Shown here piece by piece: positions 40,944 to 51,230 of a DNA stretch of 64,000 bases. Numbering within the stretch: position 1 is the first letter of the stretch; every line of letters starts with the position of its first letter. The notes under the pieces are model-generated. The model worked only from the letters and a program-made list of their open reading frames with translations, was not told where the DNA came from and ran no database searches. This DNA comes from Haemophilus paracuniculus (lineage in GTDB: Bacteria; Pseudomonadota; Gammaproteobacteria; Enterobacterales; Pasteurellaceae): positions 1 through 64,000 of the forward strand of contig NZ_MUYA01000013.1 of the NCBI RefSeq assembly GCF_002015115.1. Reading direction: 5' to 3'. A program made the translations under genes and the position numbers.

Positions 40944-43226
40944 CTACCCCTTGTTCAAATCAGCAAGCTCAGGGAAGAGCATTTCGATCACGTTCTTTGT
41001 GAGGCGGCGGGATTTGCCTTGGTAAGGGAAGATGTGCATCATCATCATCGGGTTGAAATTCGCCTCAATTACGCCCCACGAGCTGAGATCGGCTCTGGCT
41101 GGTTGGGTGAGATCAGGAATGATCATATCCACCCCACACACTTTCGCCCCCATTGCGTGAGCGATACCGACCGCAAGCTGTTTGTAGTTGTCGTGCATTT
41201 GGTCGGTCATATCAATCGAGTCGCCGCCCGTGCTGATGTTGGAATTGGCTCGTAGCTGCACGGTTTGCCCTGCGGCTGGCACGCTGTCGGGGGTGAAGCC
41301 CTGTTCTTTGAGTTGCAATAACTCGATCTCGCCCAATGCGATTTTTTTGAGCGGACTGCGGCTGCCGTCCCCTCGCAATGGGTCGCTGTTTTTCTGCTCG
41401 ACCAGTTCTCGCACGGTTTTTACGCCGTCCCCCACCACATTGGCAGGCACGCGTAATAACACGGCGAGGGTCTGATCGCCCAGCACGAAAAAGCGGTATT
41501 CGGTGCCGACCAAATAATCTTCCACCATCACTTCTTTGTCTTCACGGAACGCAATTTCGACCGCTTGGCGGAAGTCATCTCGGTTGGTTACGCCCTGCTG
41601 GAAAATGGTGATCCCCAGCCCAAAGTTGGTCGATTTAGGCTTAATCACGATCGCCTTGCCCTCAAACAGAGGATAGTGTGCCACCGCCGTGTCGAGGTCG
41701 GTAAATTCGACACTTTTCGGCACGTTAAAGCCTGCTTTCGCCAGCACTTTTTTGGTAACGACTTTATTTTCCATAATCAACGGCGAGATATATTGATCGT
41801 GGCTGGTCATATTGCCGTTTTTGACATATTCGAGATGATCCCCCAATTTGAGGGCGAGGAATTGATCGTTTTCGTCCAATAATTCGACCGAAATCCCCTG
41901 CTGAATCAAATCAAACAGCAAGGCTTGGGTGGAAAGTTCCATATTGTCGAACGCCGACAAGGCATAAAAACGCTCAAAGGCTTGGGCTTTGTAGCGTTGG
42001 GCGAGTTGCGTGCCGAACGTTTGGTAATCGGTTTCTTTCAAAATTTCTACTAATCGCCCTGCGATTGTAAGGTTTGGACGACTAAACTGAGCTAATTTTT
42101 GTTCGACTAAGGCTCGTTCCGCCTCACCAATCTGCAATGCTTCACACATCGCCAATAATTCACGCAAAATTTGCTCGCCCTCGGCTTGGTAAGCGGTCGG
42201 TTCTAGCGGATTTTCCAACGCCACCTGATACAGACGCTCACGCCCCAAATCCACTTCCGCTTGCCCTGCGGTTTCATCAAGCCAAAGCATCAGCAACAGG
42301 AACAAATGGACGAATTTCGCATCATCAAGGGTAATGCCGTAAGGCGAGAACGGGTTGAGGTCGAACAGACGGAACTCGGCATATTGCACGCCCTGTTCCA
42401 GCAAGGTTCGCACCTTTTTCGCCCCACGCAAACGCACGTTGGAATAGTACTCTTTCTCGGCGATCAGCAAGCCGTCCGCCACCAACTGTTCAAGGCTCTG
42501 CACATAATCGGCGAGGCTGTCGTGATTCACTTTTACCTTTGGATCATTGACGTAACCATAACGGCTAGACCGCAAACTACGCACAAACTGCCCTGTTGCA
42601 AGGGGTGCGTTTCCGCCAAAATAAGCAGGCTCAACGGTGGGCGAGGCGGCGAGCAAATAGACCAAAATCCATTGATAACGCAGGAAATTGGTGGCGAGTT
42701 TCATATAGATCGCATTTTGCAACTCACGCAACGAGGCGTGTTCTGACTGCAACGGCAGCACCGCTTTGATGAAATCAGGGCTAAGTTGGAAATTGTAATG
42801 AATGCCGCTGACCATCTGCTTCATTTTGCCGTAGGTGCGAGAAAGATGCTCGCGATAGGCAATTTCAGTTGGGCCGAGGCGAGCCTCTTGAATTTCGCTT
42901 TCATCAGGCAAGCCCGCAGGCATACTCAACGAGAAAAGGCTTTCATCGTCAGGCAACGACCGCCACACTACCTCGTGAATTGCCGACAGCCAACGGTAGC
43001 TATCTTCCAATTTGGCATTCGGCGGCGTGATCAATTCCAACTGACTTTCCGCGAAATCCGTTTGAATATAAGGGTGGTAACGGCGACTGCCAAAACATTT
43101 AGGGTGTGGGGTTTTAACAATTTTGCCATTTAAATCAATGCGTTGGCTCTCTTTCTCTAAGCCAAACATTCCCTGTTGAAACAGCAACCCGAGCTGGTGC
43201 TGACGAATGATCTGTTGTAATTTCAT
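40944..43226 (-). CDS. gshF: Bifunctional glutamate-cysteine ligase / glutathione synthetase GshF
   Basis: 760 residues. The N-terminal half (to about 470) is a GshA-type glutamate-cysteine ligase (FGLEKESQRIDLNG, TDFAESQLELITPP, RLRGAKKVRTL). The C-terminal half is an ATP-grasp glutathione synthetase (VVTKKVLAKAGFNVPKSVEF, KPKSTNFGLGI, GTEYRFFVLGD). One protein therefore makes glutathione from its three amino acids. GshF fusions are typical of Pasteurellaceae and some Gram-positives. Single gene, transcribed towards tldD. It joins the other thiol and metal functions of this window only by theme, not by operon. Confidence 0.95.
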   Translation of the reverse strand: MKLQQIIRQHQLGLLFQQGMFGLEKESQRIDLNGKIVKTPHPKCFGSRRYHPYIQTDFAESQLELITPPNAKLEDSYRWLSAIHEVVWRSLPDDESLFSLSMPAGLPDESEIQEARLGPTEIAYREHLSRTYGKMKQMVSGIHYNFQLSPDFIKAVLPLQSEHASLRELQNAIYMKLATNFLRYQWILVYLLAASPTVEPAYFGGNAPLATGQFVRSLRSSRYGYVNDPKVKVNHDSLADYVQSLEQLVADGLLIAEKEYYSNVRLRGAKKVRTLLEQGVQYAEFRLFDLNPFSPYGITLDDAKFVHLFLLLMLWLDETAGQAEVDLGRERLYQVALENPLEPTAYQAEGEQILRELLAMCEALQIGEAERALVEQKLAQFSRPNLTIAGRLVEILKETDYQTFGTQLAQRYKAQAFERFYALSAFDNMELSTQALLFDLIQQGISVELLDENDQFLALKLGDHLEYVKNGNMTSHDQYISPLIMENKVVTKKVLAKAGFNVPKSVEFTDLDTAVAHYPLFEGKAIVIKPKSTNFGLGITIFQQGVTNRDDFRQAVEIAFREDKEVMVEDYLVGTEYRFFVLGDQTLAVLLRVPANVVGDGVKTVRELVEQKNSDPLRGDGSRSPLKKIALGEIELLQLKEQGFTPDSVPAAGQTVQLRANSNISTGGDSIDMTDQMHDNYKQLAVGIAHAMGAKVCGVDMIIPDLTQPARADLSSWGVIEANFNPMMMMHIFPYQGKSRRLTKNVIEMLFPELADLNKG

Positions 43227-43391
43227 TCTCTCTCCTTTTTATCTCACAAATAAAATGTGGAAAATAGCAGAAATTGCGAATGAGATCATTTCTTATTTGG
43301 TATTTGATAGATGATTTTCTTCTAAACGGAATAACAAGGGGTAGGATTTTTGAAAATTTCCAATGATGCTTTTTCACTAAAAATAGATAAG

Positions 43392-43419
43392 AAAAAGCCA
43401 CGACAATGCGTGGCTTTTT
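43392..43419 (-). terminator. Terminator after the frd operon
   Basis: AAAAAGCCACG acaatg CGTGGCTTTTT, just after frdD. Confidence 0.85.
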
Positions 43420-43439
43420 AGAGGGGTTGATGAATGTTA

Positions 43440-43793
43440 TTAGAGCTTAATCACTGCAATCAACGCCACTAAGCTGTATAAAGTGGATAATCCAATGCAG
43501 ATAATGCCACTAAATGGAACGTGGACTTTGATGTCGTGCAAGCCGTGGTGGACGCGGTGCATTCCAGCCCACATTGGGAAGATCATTACCGCGAGTAGCA
43601 CTAATTTGCCGAACCACGATTGGGCGAAGTGAGCGATGTTACCCACGCCTTCCCACGGAATTAAGCCAAACGGCAGTAAGATACCTACGATGAAAATCAA
43701 AACAGGGAACGTAATGGCACTAATCATTCCGCCTGCACTAAACATTAACCAGACAGGTGGTTCGTTTGAGCGTTTGAGATCTTGTTTGTTCAT
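43440..43793 (-). CDS. frdD: Fumarate reductase membrane anchor FrdD
   Basis: 117 residues from the ATG at 43793 (AAGGGGAAATAAA). Three membrane helices and the family motif MWAGMHRVHHGLHDIKVH, whose histidine and arginine lie near the quinol site. With FrdC it anchors the catalytic FrdAB dimer to the inner membrane and takes electrons from menaquinol. Last gene of frdABCD. Confidence 0.94.
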   Translation of the reverse strand: MNKQDLKRSNEPPVWLMFSAGGMISAITFPVLIFIVGILLPFGLIPWEGVGNIAHFAQSWFGKLVLLAVMIFPMWAGMHRVHHGLHDIKVHVPFSGIICIGLSTLYSLVALIAVIKL

Positions 43794-43804
43794 TTTATTT
43801 CCCC

Positions 43805-44197
43805 TTAGATGTAAACCAAAATTACCGCGAGTAAGCTGACTACGCCTGTTACGCCCCATAATGCGTTGCGTAAGATATTTGGGTTAAGGCGTTCGTTTTT
43901 GACGATGAAAGTCATTACTTCTGGTGTCATTGTGAACAAGGTGGCGGCGTGATAGAGCATTGCCCCGATTGAAGCGATGTTTAGCACGACCACCAATGGA
44001 TTTTGCAAGAAGTGAATGAAATCTTGCAAATCCCCTTTGCCGAGGCTGATTACGCCGTAAAGCAACACCATACAGAACCAGACGTTGGCTAAACAGGTGG
44101 CTTCACGCACCATATACATTTTGTAGAAATCGAGGTTTTTCCACCAAGTCGCTTTCATTTCACGCACATAGGCTTTGCGTTTTGTTTGTACTGACAT
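43805..44197 (-). CDS. frdC: Fumarate reductase membrane anchor FrdC
   Basis: 130 residues starting MSVQTKRKAYVREMKATWWK, with three membrane helices and the motif MVREATCLANVWFCMVLLYG. It forms the membrane quinone pocket together with FrdD. It starts 8 bases after frdB and ends 11 bases before frdD, so translation within the operon is tightly coupled. Confidence 0.95.
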   Translation of the reverse strand: MSVQTKRKAYVREMKATWWKNLDFYKMYMVREATCLANVWFCMVLLYGVISLGKGDLQDFIHFLQNPLVVVLNIASIGAMLYHAATLFTMTPEVMTFIVKNERLNPNILRNALWGVTGVVSLLAVILVYI

Positions 44198-44205
44198 TGT
44201 TCCCC

Positions 44206-44940
44206 CTAACCTTTTGGTTTAAGCATTGAGATCACATAATCTTTGGCACTTTCAAGTTTGCCTTGGTTTACCGCAGACGCTGGATTAACGTGTTTCGGAC
44301 AAACGGCTGAGCAGTAACCCACGAACGTACAGCTCCATACGCCGTTTTTGCTGTTAATAATTTGCATCCGTTGAGCCTTGCCGTTATCACGGTTATCAAG
44401 GTTGTAACGGTGTGCAAGGGTCAAGGCAGCAGGCCCAACAAATTCAGGGTTTAAGCCGAATTGTGGACAAGCGGCGTAACAAAGTCCGCAGTTGATACAC
44501 ATTGAGAAAGTGCGATATTTCTCTAATTGTGCAGGGGTTTGTTTGGTACGCTCGCCCTCTGGGGCTTTGTTGTCGATGATATATGGCTTGATCGCTTCTA
44601 AACTTTCGATGAAGTGGCTGAGATCGACCACCAAATCACGCTCAATCGGGAAGTTCGCAAGCGGTTCGATTCGCATATGACCGCTGTAATCACGCAAGAA
44701 CGTTTTGCACGCCAATTTTGGCTTGCCGTTTACCATCATACCGCACGAACCGCAGATCGCCATACGGCACGACCAACGGTAAGAGAGTTCTGGCTCTAAT
44801 TCGTCTTTGATGTAGCCGAGTGCGTCAAGTAGCGAGGTTTGGCTGTCGTAAGGCACTTCATATTTATCTAAATGTGGCTCGCTATCTTGCTCTGGGTTGT
44901 AGCGTAGCACTTCAATCGTCATTTTGGTTAAATTTGACAT
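44206..44940 (-). CDS. frdB: Fumarate reductase iron-sulfur subunit FrdB
   Basis: 244 residues from the ATG at 44940 (AAGGAGCAATAAG). Ferredoxin-like N-terminus with the [2Fe-2S] ligands in [20 protein letters not shown], then the [4Fe-4S] motif [12 protein letters not shown] and the [3Fe-4S] motif [12 protein letters not shown]. It carries electrons from FrdCD to FrdA. It starts one base after the frdA stop. Confidence 0.96.
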   Translation of the reverse strand: MSNLTKMTIEVLRYNPEQDSEPHLDKYEVPYDSQTSLLDALGYIKDELEPELSYRWSCRMAICGSCGMMVNGKPKLACKTFLRDYSGHMRIEPLANFPIERDLVVDLSHFIESLEAIKPYIIDNKAPEGERTKQTPAQLEKYRTFSMCINCGLCYAACPQFGLNPEFVGPAALTLAHRYNLDNRDNGKAQRMQIINSKNGVWSCTFVGYCSAVCPKHVNPASAVNQGKLESAKDYVISMLKPKG

Positions 44941-44941
44941 C

Positions 44942-46726
44942 TTATTGCTCCTTTTTCGCTTTATCTTGGGCTGCACCTTCCGCACCATACACACGTTTCG
45001 CAGGTTGTGATTTGGTGATCTTCACATCGCTATATTTGATGGTTGGTGTGCCGTTTGGATTGTAGAACGCTTGGGTGTGTTTCAAGTAGTTCACATCATC
45101 ACGCTCGGTGTAGTCTAAGCGTTGGTGAGCTCCACGAGATTCTTTACGTTCCACCGCCGAGCAAGCGATAGATTGTGCCACATCAAGGATAAAGCCAAGC
45201 TCGATTTTGTAGAGTAAATCGGTGTTGAACACGCTTGATGTATCTTTCACTTTGATACGTTTGTAACGCTCTTTGAGTTCCTCAATTTTCGCCACGTTTT
45301 TCTCCATACTCTCTTGGGTACGGTAGATACCACAGCCTTCTTCCATTGAGTCGCCCATTTGGTTACGAATTTCAGACCAAGATTCTTCGCCCTCTTGGCG
45401 AGCTAATGCGTATAAACGATCCACTACATCTTTGGCTTGGGCGTCAATCGCCGCTTGGTTGCGAGCGGTCGCTTCTGAGGCACGTTTTGCCGCATTTTCG
45501 CCCGCCACTTTACCGAATACCACTAATTCCGCGAGTGAGTTAGAACCTAAACGGTTCGCACCGTGCAAGCCTGATGAAGCACATTCACCCACCGCAAATA
45601 AGCCTTTGATTGAGGTTTCTGCGTTAATATCCACTTCAATACCACCCATTGTGTAGTGAACCACAGGACGCACTGGGATCGGCTCTTTGGCTGGATCAAC
45701 GCCCTCGTAGGCTTTCGCCAATTCACAGATGAACGGCAAACGTTCGAGCAAGTATTTTTCGCCTAAATGACGTAAATCTAAGTGAACCACGTCCACGCCT
45801 TTGGCGGTTTTGAGGGTGTTGCCTTTACGCCACTCTTGCCAGAATGCTTGGGAAACTTTGTCGCGAGGGCCAAGTTCCATATATTTGTTTTCTGGTTTAC
45901 CGATTGGGGTTTCTGGCCCTAAGCCGTAATCTTGCAAGTAACGATAGCCGTCTTTATTCACGAGGATACCACCCTCGCCACGACAACCTTCGGTCATCAA
46001 AATCCCTGTATTCGGCAAGCCTGTTGGGTGGTATTGCACAAATTCCATATCACGCAACGCAACGCCGTGGCGATACGCCATTGATAAACCGTCACCCGTT
46101 ACAATACCGCCATTGGTGTTGAAACGATAAGTACGACAACCACCGCCCGTAGCGATAACCACCGCATTGGCATTGATTTGCACCAACGTGCCTTCCATCA
46201 TATTCATCGCCACACAACCGCGAGCTTCGCCGTTGTCGGTTAAAATATCAAGCACAAAATGCTCGTCAAAACGGACGATATTTGGGTATTTAATCGAAGT
46301 TTGGAACAGGGTATGTAAAATGTGGAAACCTGTTTTATCGGCAGCGAACCAAGTCCGCTCAATTTTCATCCCACCGAAACGGCGAACGTTCACTTCGCCA
46401 TCTTCACGGCGACTCCACGGACAGCCCCAACGTTCAAGTTGGGTCATCTCAACAGGCGATTTCTCAACGAAATACTCCACCACATCTTGCTCACAAAGCC
46501 AGTCGCCACCGCCCACGGTGTCGTTAAAGTGGTTATCGAAAGAGTCTGTATCTTTAATCACCGCTGCCGAACCACCCTCTGCCGCCACCGTATGGCTACG
46601 CATCGGATACACTTTCGAGATCAACGCAATTTTTAAATTCGGGTTCGCCTCTGCCGCTGCAATCGCCGCACGCAGACCGCCACCACCTGCCCCAATAATG
46701 GCAACATCAAAATTAACCGTTTGCAT
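44942..46726 (-). CDS. frdA: Fumarate reductase flavoprotein subunit FrdA
   Basis: 594 residues from the ATG at 46726 (TGGAGTGCATT). FAD motif [20 protein letters not shown]; covalent-FAD histidine in [15 protein letters not shown]; active-site [20 protein letters not shown]; late [20 protein letters not shown]. It reduces fumarate to succinate as the terminal step of anaerobic respiration on the cytosolic face of the membrane. The fumarate supply is completed by FumC at 51231. A possible FNR box lies about 110 bases upstream. Divergent epmA is the neighbour, as in E. coli. Confidence 0.96.
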   Translation of the reverse strand: MQTVNFDVAIIGAGGGGLRAAIAAAEANPNLKIALISKVYPMRSHTVAAEGGSAAVIKDTDSFDNHFNDTVGGGDWLCEQDVVEYFVEKSPVEMTQLERWGCPWSRREDGEVNVRRFGGMKIERTWFAADKTGFHILHTLFQTSIKYPNIVRFDEHFVLDILTDNGEARGCVAMNMMEGTLVQINANAVVIATGGGCRTYRFNTNGGIVTGDGLSMAYRHGVALRDMEFVQYHPTGLPNTGILMTEGCRGEGGILVNKDGYRYLQDYGLGPETPIGKPENKYMELGPRDKVSQAFWQEWRKGNTLKTAKGVDVVHLDLRHLGEKYLLERLPFICELAKAYEGVDPAKEPIPVRPVVHYTMGGIEVDINAETSIKGLFAVGECASSGLHGANRLGSNSLAELVVFGKVAGENAAKRASEATARNQAAIDAQAKDVVDRLYALARQEGEESWSEIRNQMGDSMEEGCGIYRTQESMEKNVAKIEELKERYKRIKVKDTSSVFNTDLLYKIELGFILDVAQSIACSAVERKESRGAHQRLDYTERDDVNYLKHTQAFYNPNGTPTIKYSDVKITKSQPAKRVYGAEGAAQDKAKKEQ

Positions 46727-47126
46727 AATGCACTCCAACATATTAAGGATTCATTCAAATGTGAGCGTATTCTGCCACTAAACCGCTCAAAAGGTAACCC
46801 CATTTTACATTTTATTAACATAAAAATTTTAAATTTGTGATCTACCTCAAAAAACGGTTCAAACCCGATTTTACTTAGTGAGAATAACTCTTATTTGAAT
46901 AAAACAAATGAAAATGAAAGGTGATCGATGTTGAAAAATGTTACAGAAAAGTTACGCAATGAAATGAAAAACTAACGAATTTCACCCAACAAACAAGCGG
47001 TCAGATTTTCTTCATTTTTTGAAAAAATTTGGCAGGTTCTGACCGCTTGCCAATCTATTTTTTATTTCTTAAATAAGGCTATCTCGCTACAATACCGCCC
47101 ATTTCCCTTACAAGCGGACAGATCCT
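46727..47126. other. Intergenic region between frdA and epmA
   Basis: 400 bases. It contains a possible FNR box (46837-46850), a very AT-rich stretch that probably holds the frd promoter, an inverted uptake-sequence pair (about 46993-47049) and a possible TACAAT -10 for epmA at 47088-47093. I see no gene in it. Confidence 0.5.
46837..46850 (-). promoter_or_regulatory. Possible FNR box upstream of frdA
   Basis: Minus strand TTGAGGTAGATCAC matches TTGAT-N4-ATCAA at 8 of 10 key positions. Anaerobic FNR control of frd is established in relatives; this specific site is inferred. Confidence 0.5.
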
Positions 47127-48110
47127 ATGCAAAATTTACCCCTAGAAAATATCGAATGGCAACCAACCGCTTCGATTCAAACTTTACTTGAACGTGCGGC
47201 GATAATGGCGGATATTCGCCAATTTTTCACCGATCGTGGCGTGTTAGAGGTGGAAACGCCCGTATTGAGCGAGTTTTCCGTAACGGATATTCATCTTTCC
47301 ACGTTTCACACCGAATTTTTGTCGCCGTTCGCCAACCAAGCCAAACGGCTACATTTGATGACCAGCCCTGAATATCATATGAAACGGCTACTGGCGGCGG
47401 GCAGTGGGGCGATTTTTCAGCTCTGCAAAGTGTTCCGCAACGAAGAGGCAGGCAGTCGCCACAACCCTGAATTTACAATGTTGGAATGGTATCGCCCCCA
47501 TTTTGATATGTATCGCCTCATCAACGAGGTGGACGACTTGTTACAGCAAATTTTGGAATGTGAACCTGCGGAATCGTTCAGCTATCAATATGTGTTCCAA
47601 ACCTATGTGGGGCTTGATCCGCTCTCGGCGACCAAAGCCCAGTTGGTCGAAAAGGCTCGCAAGCACGGTTTGCAATGTGATGATGAGGAAAATCGAGACA
47701 CCCTGCTACAATTTTTGTTTAGCGAAGTGGTGGAACGGGAAATCGGCAAAGAACGCCCGACCGCCGTCTATCACTTCCCAGCGACCCAAGCAGCATTGGC
47801 ACAAATCAGCTCGGAAGATCATCGGGTGGCGGAACGATTTGAGTTCTATTATAAAGGCTTAGAACTCGCCAATGGCTTCCACGAATTGAGCGACGCCAAA
47901 GAGCAAATCCGCCGTTTCGAACAAGACAATGTGCAACGAGAAGCCCTCGGCTTACCGCCCCAACCCCTCGACACCCGCTTCCTCGCCGCCCTCAACGCAG
48001 GCATACCCAACTGCTCTGGCGTCGCCTTAGGCGTGGATCGCCTACTAATGATAGCCCTTAATGCAGAGCGGATTGAAGAAGTGATGGCGTTTGGGATTGA
48101 ACGAGCTTAG
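47127..48110 (+). CDS. epmA: Elongation factor P (R)-beta-lysine ligase EpmA
   Basis: 327 residues. It looks like the catalytic core of a class II lysyl-tRNA synthetase without the anticodon domain: [40 protein letters not shown] (motif 2) and [16 protein letters not shown] (motif 3). It attaches beta-lysine to elongation factor P, which relieves stalling at polyproline. Divergent from frdABCD, the same arrangement as in E. coli. Confidence 0.95.
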   Translation: MQNLPLENIEWQPTASIQTLLERAAIMADIRQFFTDRGVLEVETPVLSEFSVTDIHLSTFHTEFLSPFANQAKRLHLMTSPEYHMKRLLAAGSGAIFQLCKVFRNEEAGSRHNPEFTMLEWYRPHFDMYRLINEVDDLLQQILECEPAESFSYQYVFQTYVGLDPLSATKAQLVEKARKHGLQCDDEENRDTLLQFLFSEVVEREIGKERPTAVYHFPATQAALAQISSEDHRVAERFEFYYKGLELANGFHELSDAKEQIRRFEQDNVQREALGLPPQPLDTRFLAALNAGIPNCSGVALGVDRLLMIALNAERIEEVMAFGIERA

Positions 48111-48114
48111 TTTA

Positions 48115-48163
48115 AAACAAGGGGTAAGATTCCCGAAAATTTCGGTTATCTCACCCCTTGTAT
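48115..48163. terminator. Hairpin of variant uptake sequences between epmA and lysA
   Basis: ACAAGGGGTAAGAT, CCGAAAATTTCGG, ATCTCACCCCTTGT: an inverted pair with the AAGGGGT core between convergent genes. It has no strong T tail. Confidence 0.5.
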
Positions 48164-48172
48164 CCCATATTA

Positions 48173-49423
48173 TTATGGCAAAACCCTCTCTAACCGCCAC
48201 AAATCGGCGAAGGTTTCGCGGGCTTTGATCAGGTGGGCTTGGTTGCCGTCCACCATAATTTCAACCGCACGAGGGCGTGAGTTGTAGGTGGACGCCATTG
48301 TCGCCCCGTAAGCCCCTGCGGAACGCATTGCGATTAAATCGCCCTCGGCAATCGCCAGTTCACGCTGTTTACCGAGGAAATCGGACGTTTCGCAGATCGG
48401 CCCGACCACATCATAAACCGCTTTTTCTCGGTTAAGTGATTGATCTACCTCGATAATTTGCATATAGGCTTGATACAAGGCAGGGCGGATCATATCGTTC
48501 ATTCCCGTATCGACAATCGCAAAACGGCGATCTTCGTTCTGTTTCAGATATTCCACTTTGGTTACCAAAATCCCTGCGTTGGCGGTGATCGCACGCCCTG
48601 GCTCTAAAATGATTTCGAGATTTGGATAGGCTTTGAGCTTGTCGATCAAGGCTTGCACATATTCCGTTGGGTGCGGTGGGGTTTCGCCGTTGTAAGGCAC
48701 GCCCAAGCCGCCGCCGAGGTCGAGGTGGTGCAGCTCAATGCCGTCTTGTTTGAGCTGTTCCATTAGCACGAGGACACGCTCGGTGGCGTCCAAAAAGGGT
48801 TGTAATTCAGTCAGTTGCGAGCCGATGTGGCAATCCATTCCTGTGATTTTCACGTTCGGCAAGGTTTGGGCGAGGCGGTAAACTTCCCTCGCTTGATTAA
48901 CGCTCACGCCGAATTTGTTCTCTTTCAAGCCCGTGGAAATGTAAGGGTGGGTTTTGGCGTCCACGTCTGGATTGACACGCAACGAGATTGGGGCGATTTT
49001 GCCCATTTCGCCTGCCACTTGGTTAATGCGGTGCAGTTCGGGGATCGATTCCACATTAAAGCAACGCACGCCCACTTCCAACGCTCGGGCAATTTCGGTG
49101 TGGGATTTCGCTACGCCCGAAAAGACCACTTTGCTCGCCTCGCCCCCTGCGGCTAAAACGCGTTCCAACTCGCCTTGTGAGACGATGTCGAAGCCCGATC
49201 CCAATCTCGCCATTAGGTTGAGCAAGGCAATGTTTGAGTTGGATTTGACCGCAAAGCAGATTAAGTGAGGGTGCGAGCCAAAGGCGTTGTCGAAGGCGTG
49301 CCAATGGCGTTCGAGGGTGGCTCGTGAGTAAATATAAGCTGGCGTGCCGTGTTCGGCGATGATGTCGGCAATCGCCACATCTTCCGCCATAAGTTTTTGA
49401 TTTTGATAGTGAAAATGATCCAT
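48173..49423 (-). CDS. lysA: Diaminopimelate decarboxylase LysA
   Basis: 416 residues. Fold III PLP enzyme: the PLP lysine is in LICFAVKSNSNIALLN, the phosphate-binding glycines in DLGGGLGVPY, EPGRAITANAG, and the C-terminal cysteine motif GPICETSDFLG. It decarboxylates meso-diaminopimelate to lysine. The lptM gene precedes it on the same strand, as in other Pasteurellaceae and Pseudomonas, separated here by a hairpin repeat. Confidence 0.95.
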   Translation of the reverse strand: MDHFHYQNQKLMAEDVAIADIIAEHGTPAYIYSRATLERHWHAFDNAFGSHPHLICFAVKSNSNIALLNLMARLGSGFDIVSQGELERVLAAGGEASKVVFSGVAKSHTEIARALEVGVRCFNVESIPELHRINQVAGEMGKIAPISLRVNPDVDAKTHPYISTGLKENKFGVSVNQAREVYRLAQTLPNVKITGMDCHIGSQLTELQPFLDATERVLVLMEQLKQDGIELHHLDLGGGLGVPYNGETPPHPTEYVQALIDKLKAYPNLEIILEPGRAITANAGILVTKVEYLKQNEDRRFAIVDTGMNDMIRPALYQAYMQIIEVDQSLNREKAVYDVVGPICETSDFLGKQRELAIAEGDLIAMRSAGAYGATMASTYNSRPRAVEIMVDGNQAHLIKARETFADLWRLERVLP

Positions 49424-49480
49424 TTTAAACCTGTTGTGTTTGTGAAATTTTTAAAAATCTGACCGCTTGTAATAAAATCT

Positions 49481-49568
49481 CTCCCCCCGCTTGCGGGGGG
49501 AGGTTAGGAGGGGGGCTACGATTGATTTCCCCCCTCCCTCGCCCTCCCCCGTAAACGGGGGAGGGAAT
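49481..49568. repeat. Intergenic G/C-tract repeat, family A-like copy 3
   Basis: Nested palindromes: CCCCCCGCTTGCGGGGGG, then GGAGGGGGG ... CCCCCCTCC, then CCCTCCCCCGTAAACGGGGG. It keeps the CCCTC shell and small palindromes of copies 1 and 2 but is more diverged. Confidence 0.5.
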
Positions 49569-49569
49569 G

Positions 49570-49683
49570 TTATTGTTGCTGTTGATTTTGCGGGGCTTTT
49601 TCAGGGAAGTAGAGAGGTCCTTTCACGCCGCACGCAGTTAAACCAAGGGTGGCAATTAAAAGTAAGAGAATGTGCTTTTTCAT
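49570..49683 (-). CDS. lptM: Small lipoprotein LptM (YifL)
   Basis: 37 residues: MKKHILLLLIATLGLTACG, lipobox cysteine at about residue 18, then GVKGPLYFPEKAPQNQQQQ. The VKGPLYFP motif after the cysteine is characteristic of LptM, which helps oxidative maturation of the LptD/E lipopolysaccharide translocon. It is upstream of lysA on the same strand. ATG at 49683 preceded by AAAGGATTTCCT. Confidence 0.88.
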   Translation of the reverse strand: MKKHILLLLIATLGLTACGVKGPLYFPEKAPQNQQQQ

Positions 49684-49862
49684 AGGAAATCCTTTGTTAA
49701 AAATGTGTTCGGATTGTACCGAAGAATAGCCCCATTCACAAACGCCCGTTGATTATTTTGCAAGGAAAAATGAACTAATTCTGTTAAAATCGTTCTCAAA
49801 ATCAATTTCAACGGAAAGCAAACCGTTGTGCTGTTTAACTTTACTCAATAAGAGGATCAAAA

Positions 49863-50327
49863 ATGAAAGCATTAAAATCTCTCACCCTTGCAATCACAAT
49901 GGCAATCTCTGGCGTAGCGTTGGCGGAAACGCAATCGGTAACAGATGTGGCGAACACCGCCGTAGCAACCGTAGAAAAAGCCAAAACCGAAGTGGCGAAA
50001 CAAGTTGCCCCAGCCACCCAAGCGGCTCAAACCGCCCCAGTTGCTGCCCCAACCGCCAAAGAAATTCTCAACAAAGCCGCTGAACAAAAAGCGACTGACA
50101 CTGCGAAAAAATCGGCTGAAAAAGCAAATGTAAACGGCAAAATCAATATCAACACGGCGAACGCCAAAGAGTTAAAAGCCCTAGACGGCATCGGTGCGGC
50201 AAAAGCGAAAGCGATCATCAAATATCGTAAAAAAGTTGGCACAATCAAAAGTGCAGAAGAACTTTCAAACGTGAAAGGAATCGGCAAAGCAACCGCTGAA
50301 AAAATCGCCCCTTACATCACATTCTAA
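49863..50327 (+). CDS. comEA: ComEA-like periplasmic DNA-binding protein
   Basis: 154 residues. Signal peptide MKALKSLTLAITMAISGVALA, a long A/T/K/V-rich spacer (about 22-90), then a double helix-hairpin-helix domain: KININTANAKELKALDGIGA and EELSNVKGIGKATAEKIAPY. ComEA/ComE1 proteins bind incoming double-stranded DNA in the periplasm during natural transformation. The low-complexity linker is longer than usual. No CRP-S-like element like that before comN is visible upstream. An uptake-sequence hairpin follows. Confidence 0.85.
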   Translation: MKALKSLTLAITMAISGVALAETQSVTDVANTAVATVEKAKTEVAKQVAPATQAAQTAPVAAPTAKEILNKAAEQKATDTAKKSAEKANVNGKININTANAKELKALDGIGAAKAKAIIKYRKKVGTIKSAEELSNVKGIGKATAEKIAPYITF

Positions 50328-50330
50328 GCA

Positions 50331-50382
50331 ACAAGCGGTGGGATTGCGTTAAATTTTCAACAATCCCACCGCTTGTTTGTAT
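50331..50382 (+). terminator. Uptake-sequence terminator after comEA
   Basis: ACAAGCGGTGGGATT and its inverted copy form a 15-bp stem; TTTGTAT follows. Confidence 0.65.
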
Positions 50383-50459
50383 ATTCCCCTTGCGTTGGGG
50401 AATTTCGCCCCCATTATAGGTACTCAATTTTTTACTCAATGATTTAGAAGGAAGATCAA

Positions 50460-51089
50460 ATGGCATTAGATTTCAACGCAGTCGCCCTCGAAAGCGTAGA
50501 AGCACAAGGCGGTTACGGCATCGGTTTACAAATCGGTCAGCAACTTTTAGCAAGCGGAATGGACGTTGAGCCAGAAGCAGTGGCACGCGGTATCGTGGAC
50601 GTGTTAAACCAAAACCCACCTGCAATCGACATTAACCTCGTGTCAAAAGCATTACAAGAATTACAACAACGTGCCGAAGCGGCTCAAATGGAAGCCTTTA
50701 AAGCGTTAGAAGAAGAAGGCAAAGCGTTCTTAGCGGAAAACAAAAAACACGCCAGCGTGAAAGAAACCGCAAGCGGTTTGCAATATGAAATTCTAAGCGA
50801 AGGCAACGGCAAAATTCCAACCAAACAAGACAAAGTGCGTGTGCATTACACGGGTTCATTGATTGACGGCACGGTATTCGACAGCTCAGTGAAACGTGGC
50901 ACGCCAGCGGAATTTCCAGTGAGCGGTGTGATCGCAGGCTGGACGGAAGCCCTCACAATGATGCCAGTCGGCTCAAAATGGCGTTTGACCATTCCACACA
51001 ATTTAGCTTACGGCGAGCGTGGTGCAGGTGCGTCAATCCCACCATTTGCCACCTTGATTTTTGAAGTTGAATTATTAGACGTGCTATAA
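50460..51089 (+). CDS. fklB: FKBP-type peptidyl-prolyl isomerase FklB
   Basis: 209 residues, close to the E. coli FklB length. The N-terminal helical dimerisation domain ([19 protein letters not shown]) is followed by an FKBP domain: [37 protein letters not shown] and [20 protein letters not shown]. It catalyses proline isomerisation and may act as a chaperone. No signal peptide, so probably cytosolic. Bounded by terminators on both sides. Confidence 0.92.
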   Translation: MALDFNAVALESVEAQGGYGIGLQIGQQLLASGMDVEPEAVARGIVDVLNQNPPAIDINLVSKALQELQQRAEAAQMEAFKALEEEGKAFLAENKKHASVKETASGLQYEILSEGNGKIPTKQDKVRVHYTGSLIDGTVFDSSVKRGTPAEFPVSGVIAGWTEALTMMPVGSKWRLTIPHNLAYGERGAGASIPPFATLIFEVELLDVL

Positions 51090-51094
51090 AAACG

Positions 51095-51131
51095 ATCCCC
51101 TTTGATGATTTTTCTCAAAGGGGATTTTTTG
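51095..51131 (+). terminator. Terminator after fklB
   Basis: ATCCCCTTTGA / TCAAAGGGGAT stem followed by TTTTTTG. Confidence 0.9.
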
Positions 51132-51145
51132 TGATCCATATCATA
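51130..51145 (+). promoter_or_regulatory. CRP site upstream of fumC
   Basis: TGTGATCCATATCATA matches TGTGA-N6-TCACA at 9 of 10 key positions, about 85 bases before the fumC start. Confidence 0.55.
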
Positions 51146-51230
51146 AAATCGAAATTTTGGCGTAGCCGAACGGGGCAATTCTCGCTATGCTAACGCCTAT
51201 CTTTCCACCCGAAAATAGAAGGAACACACT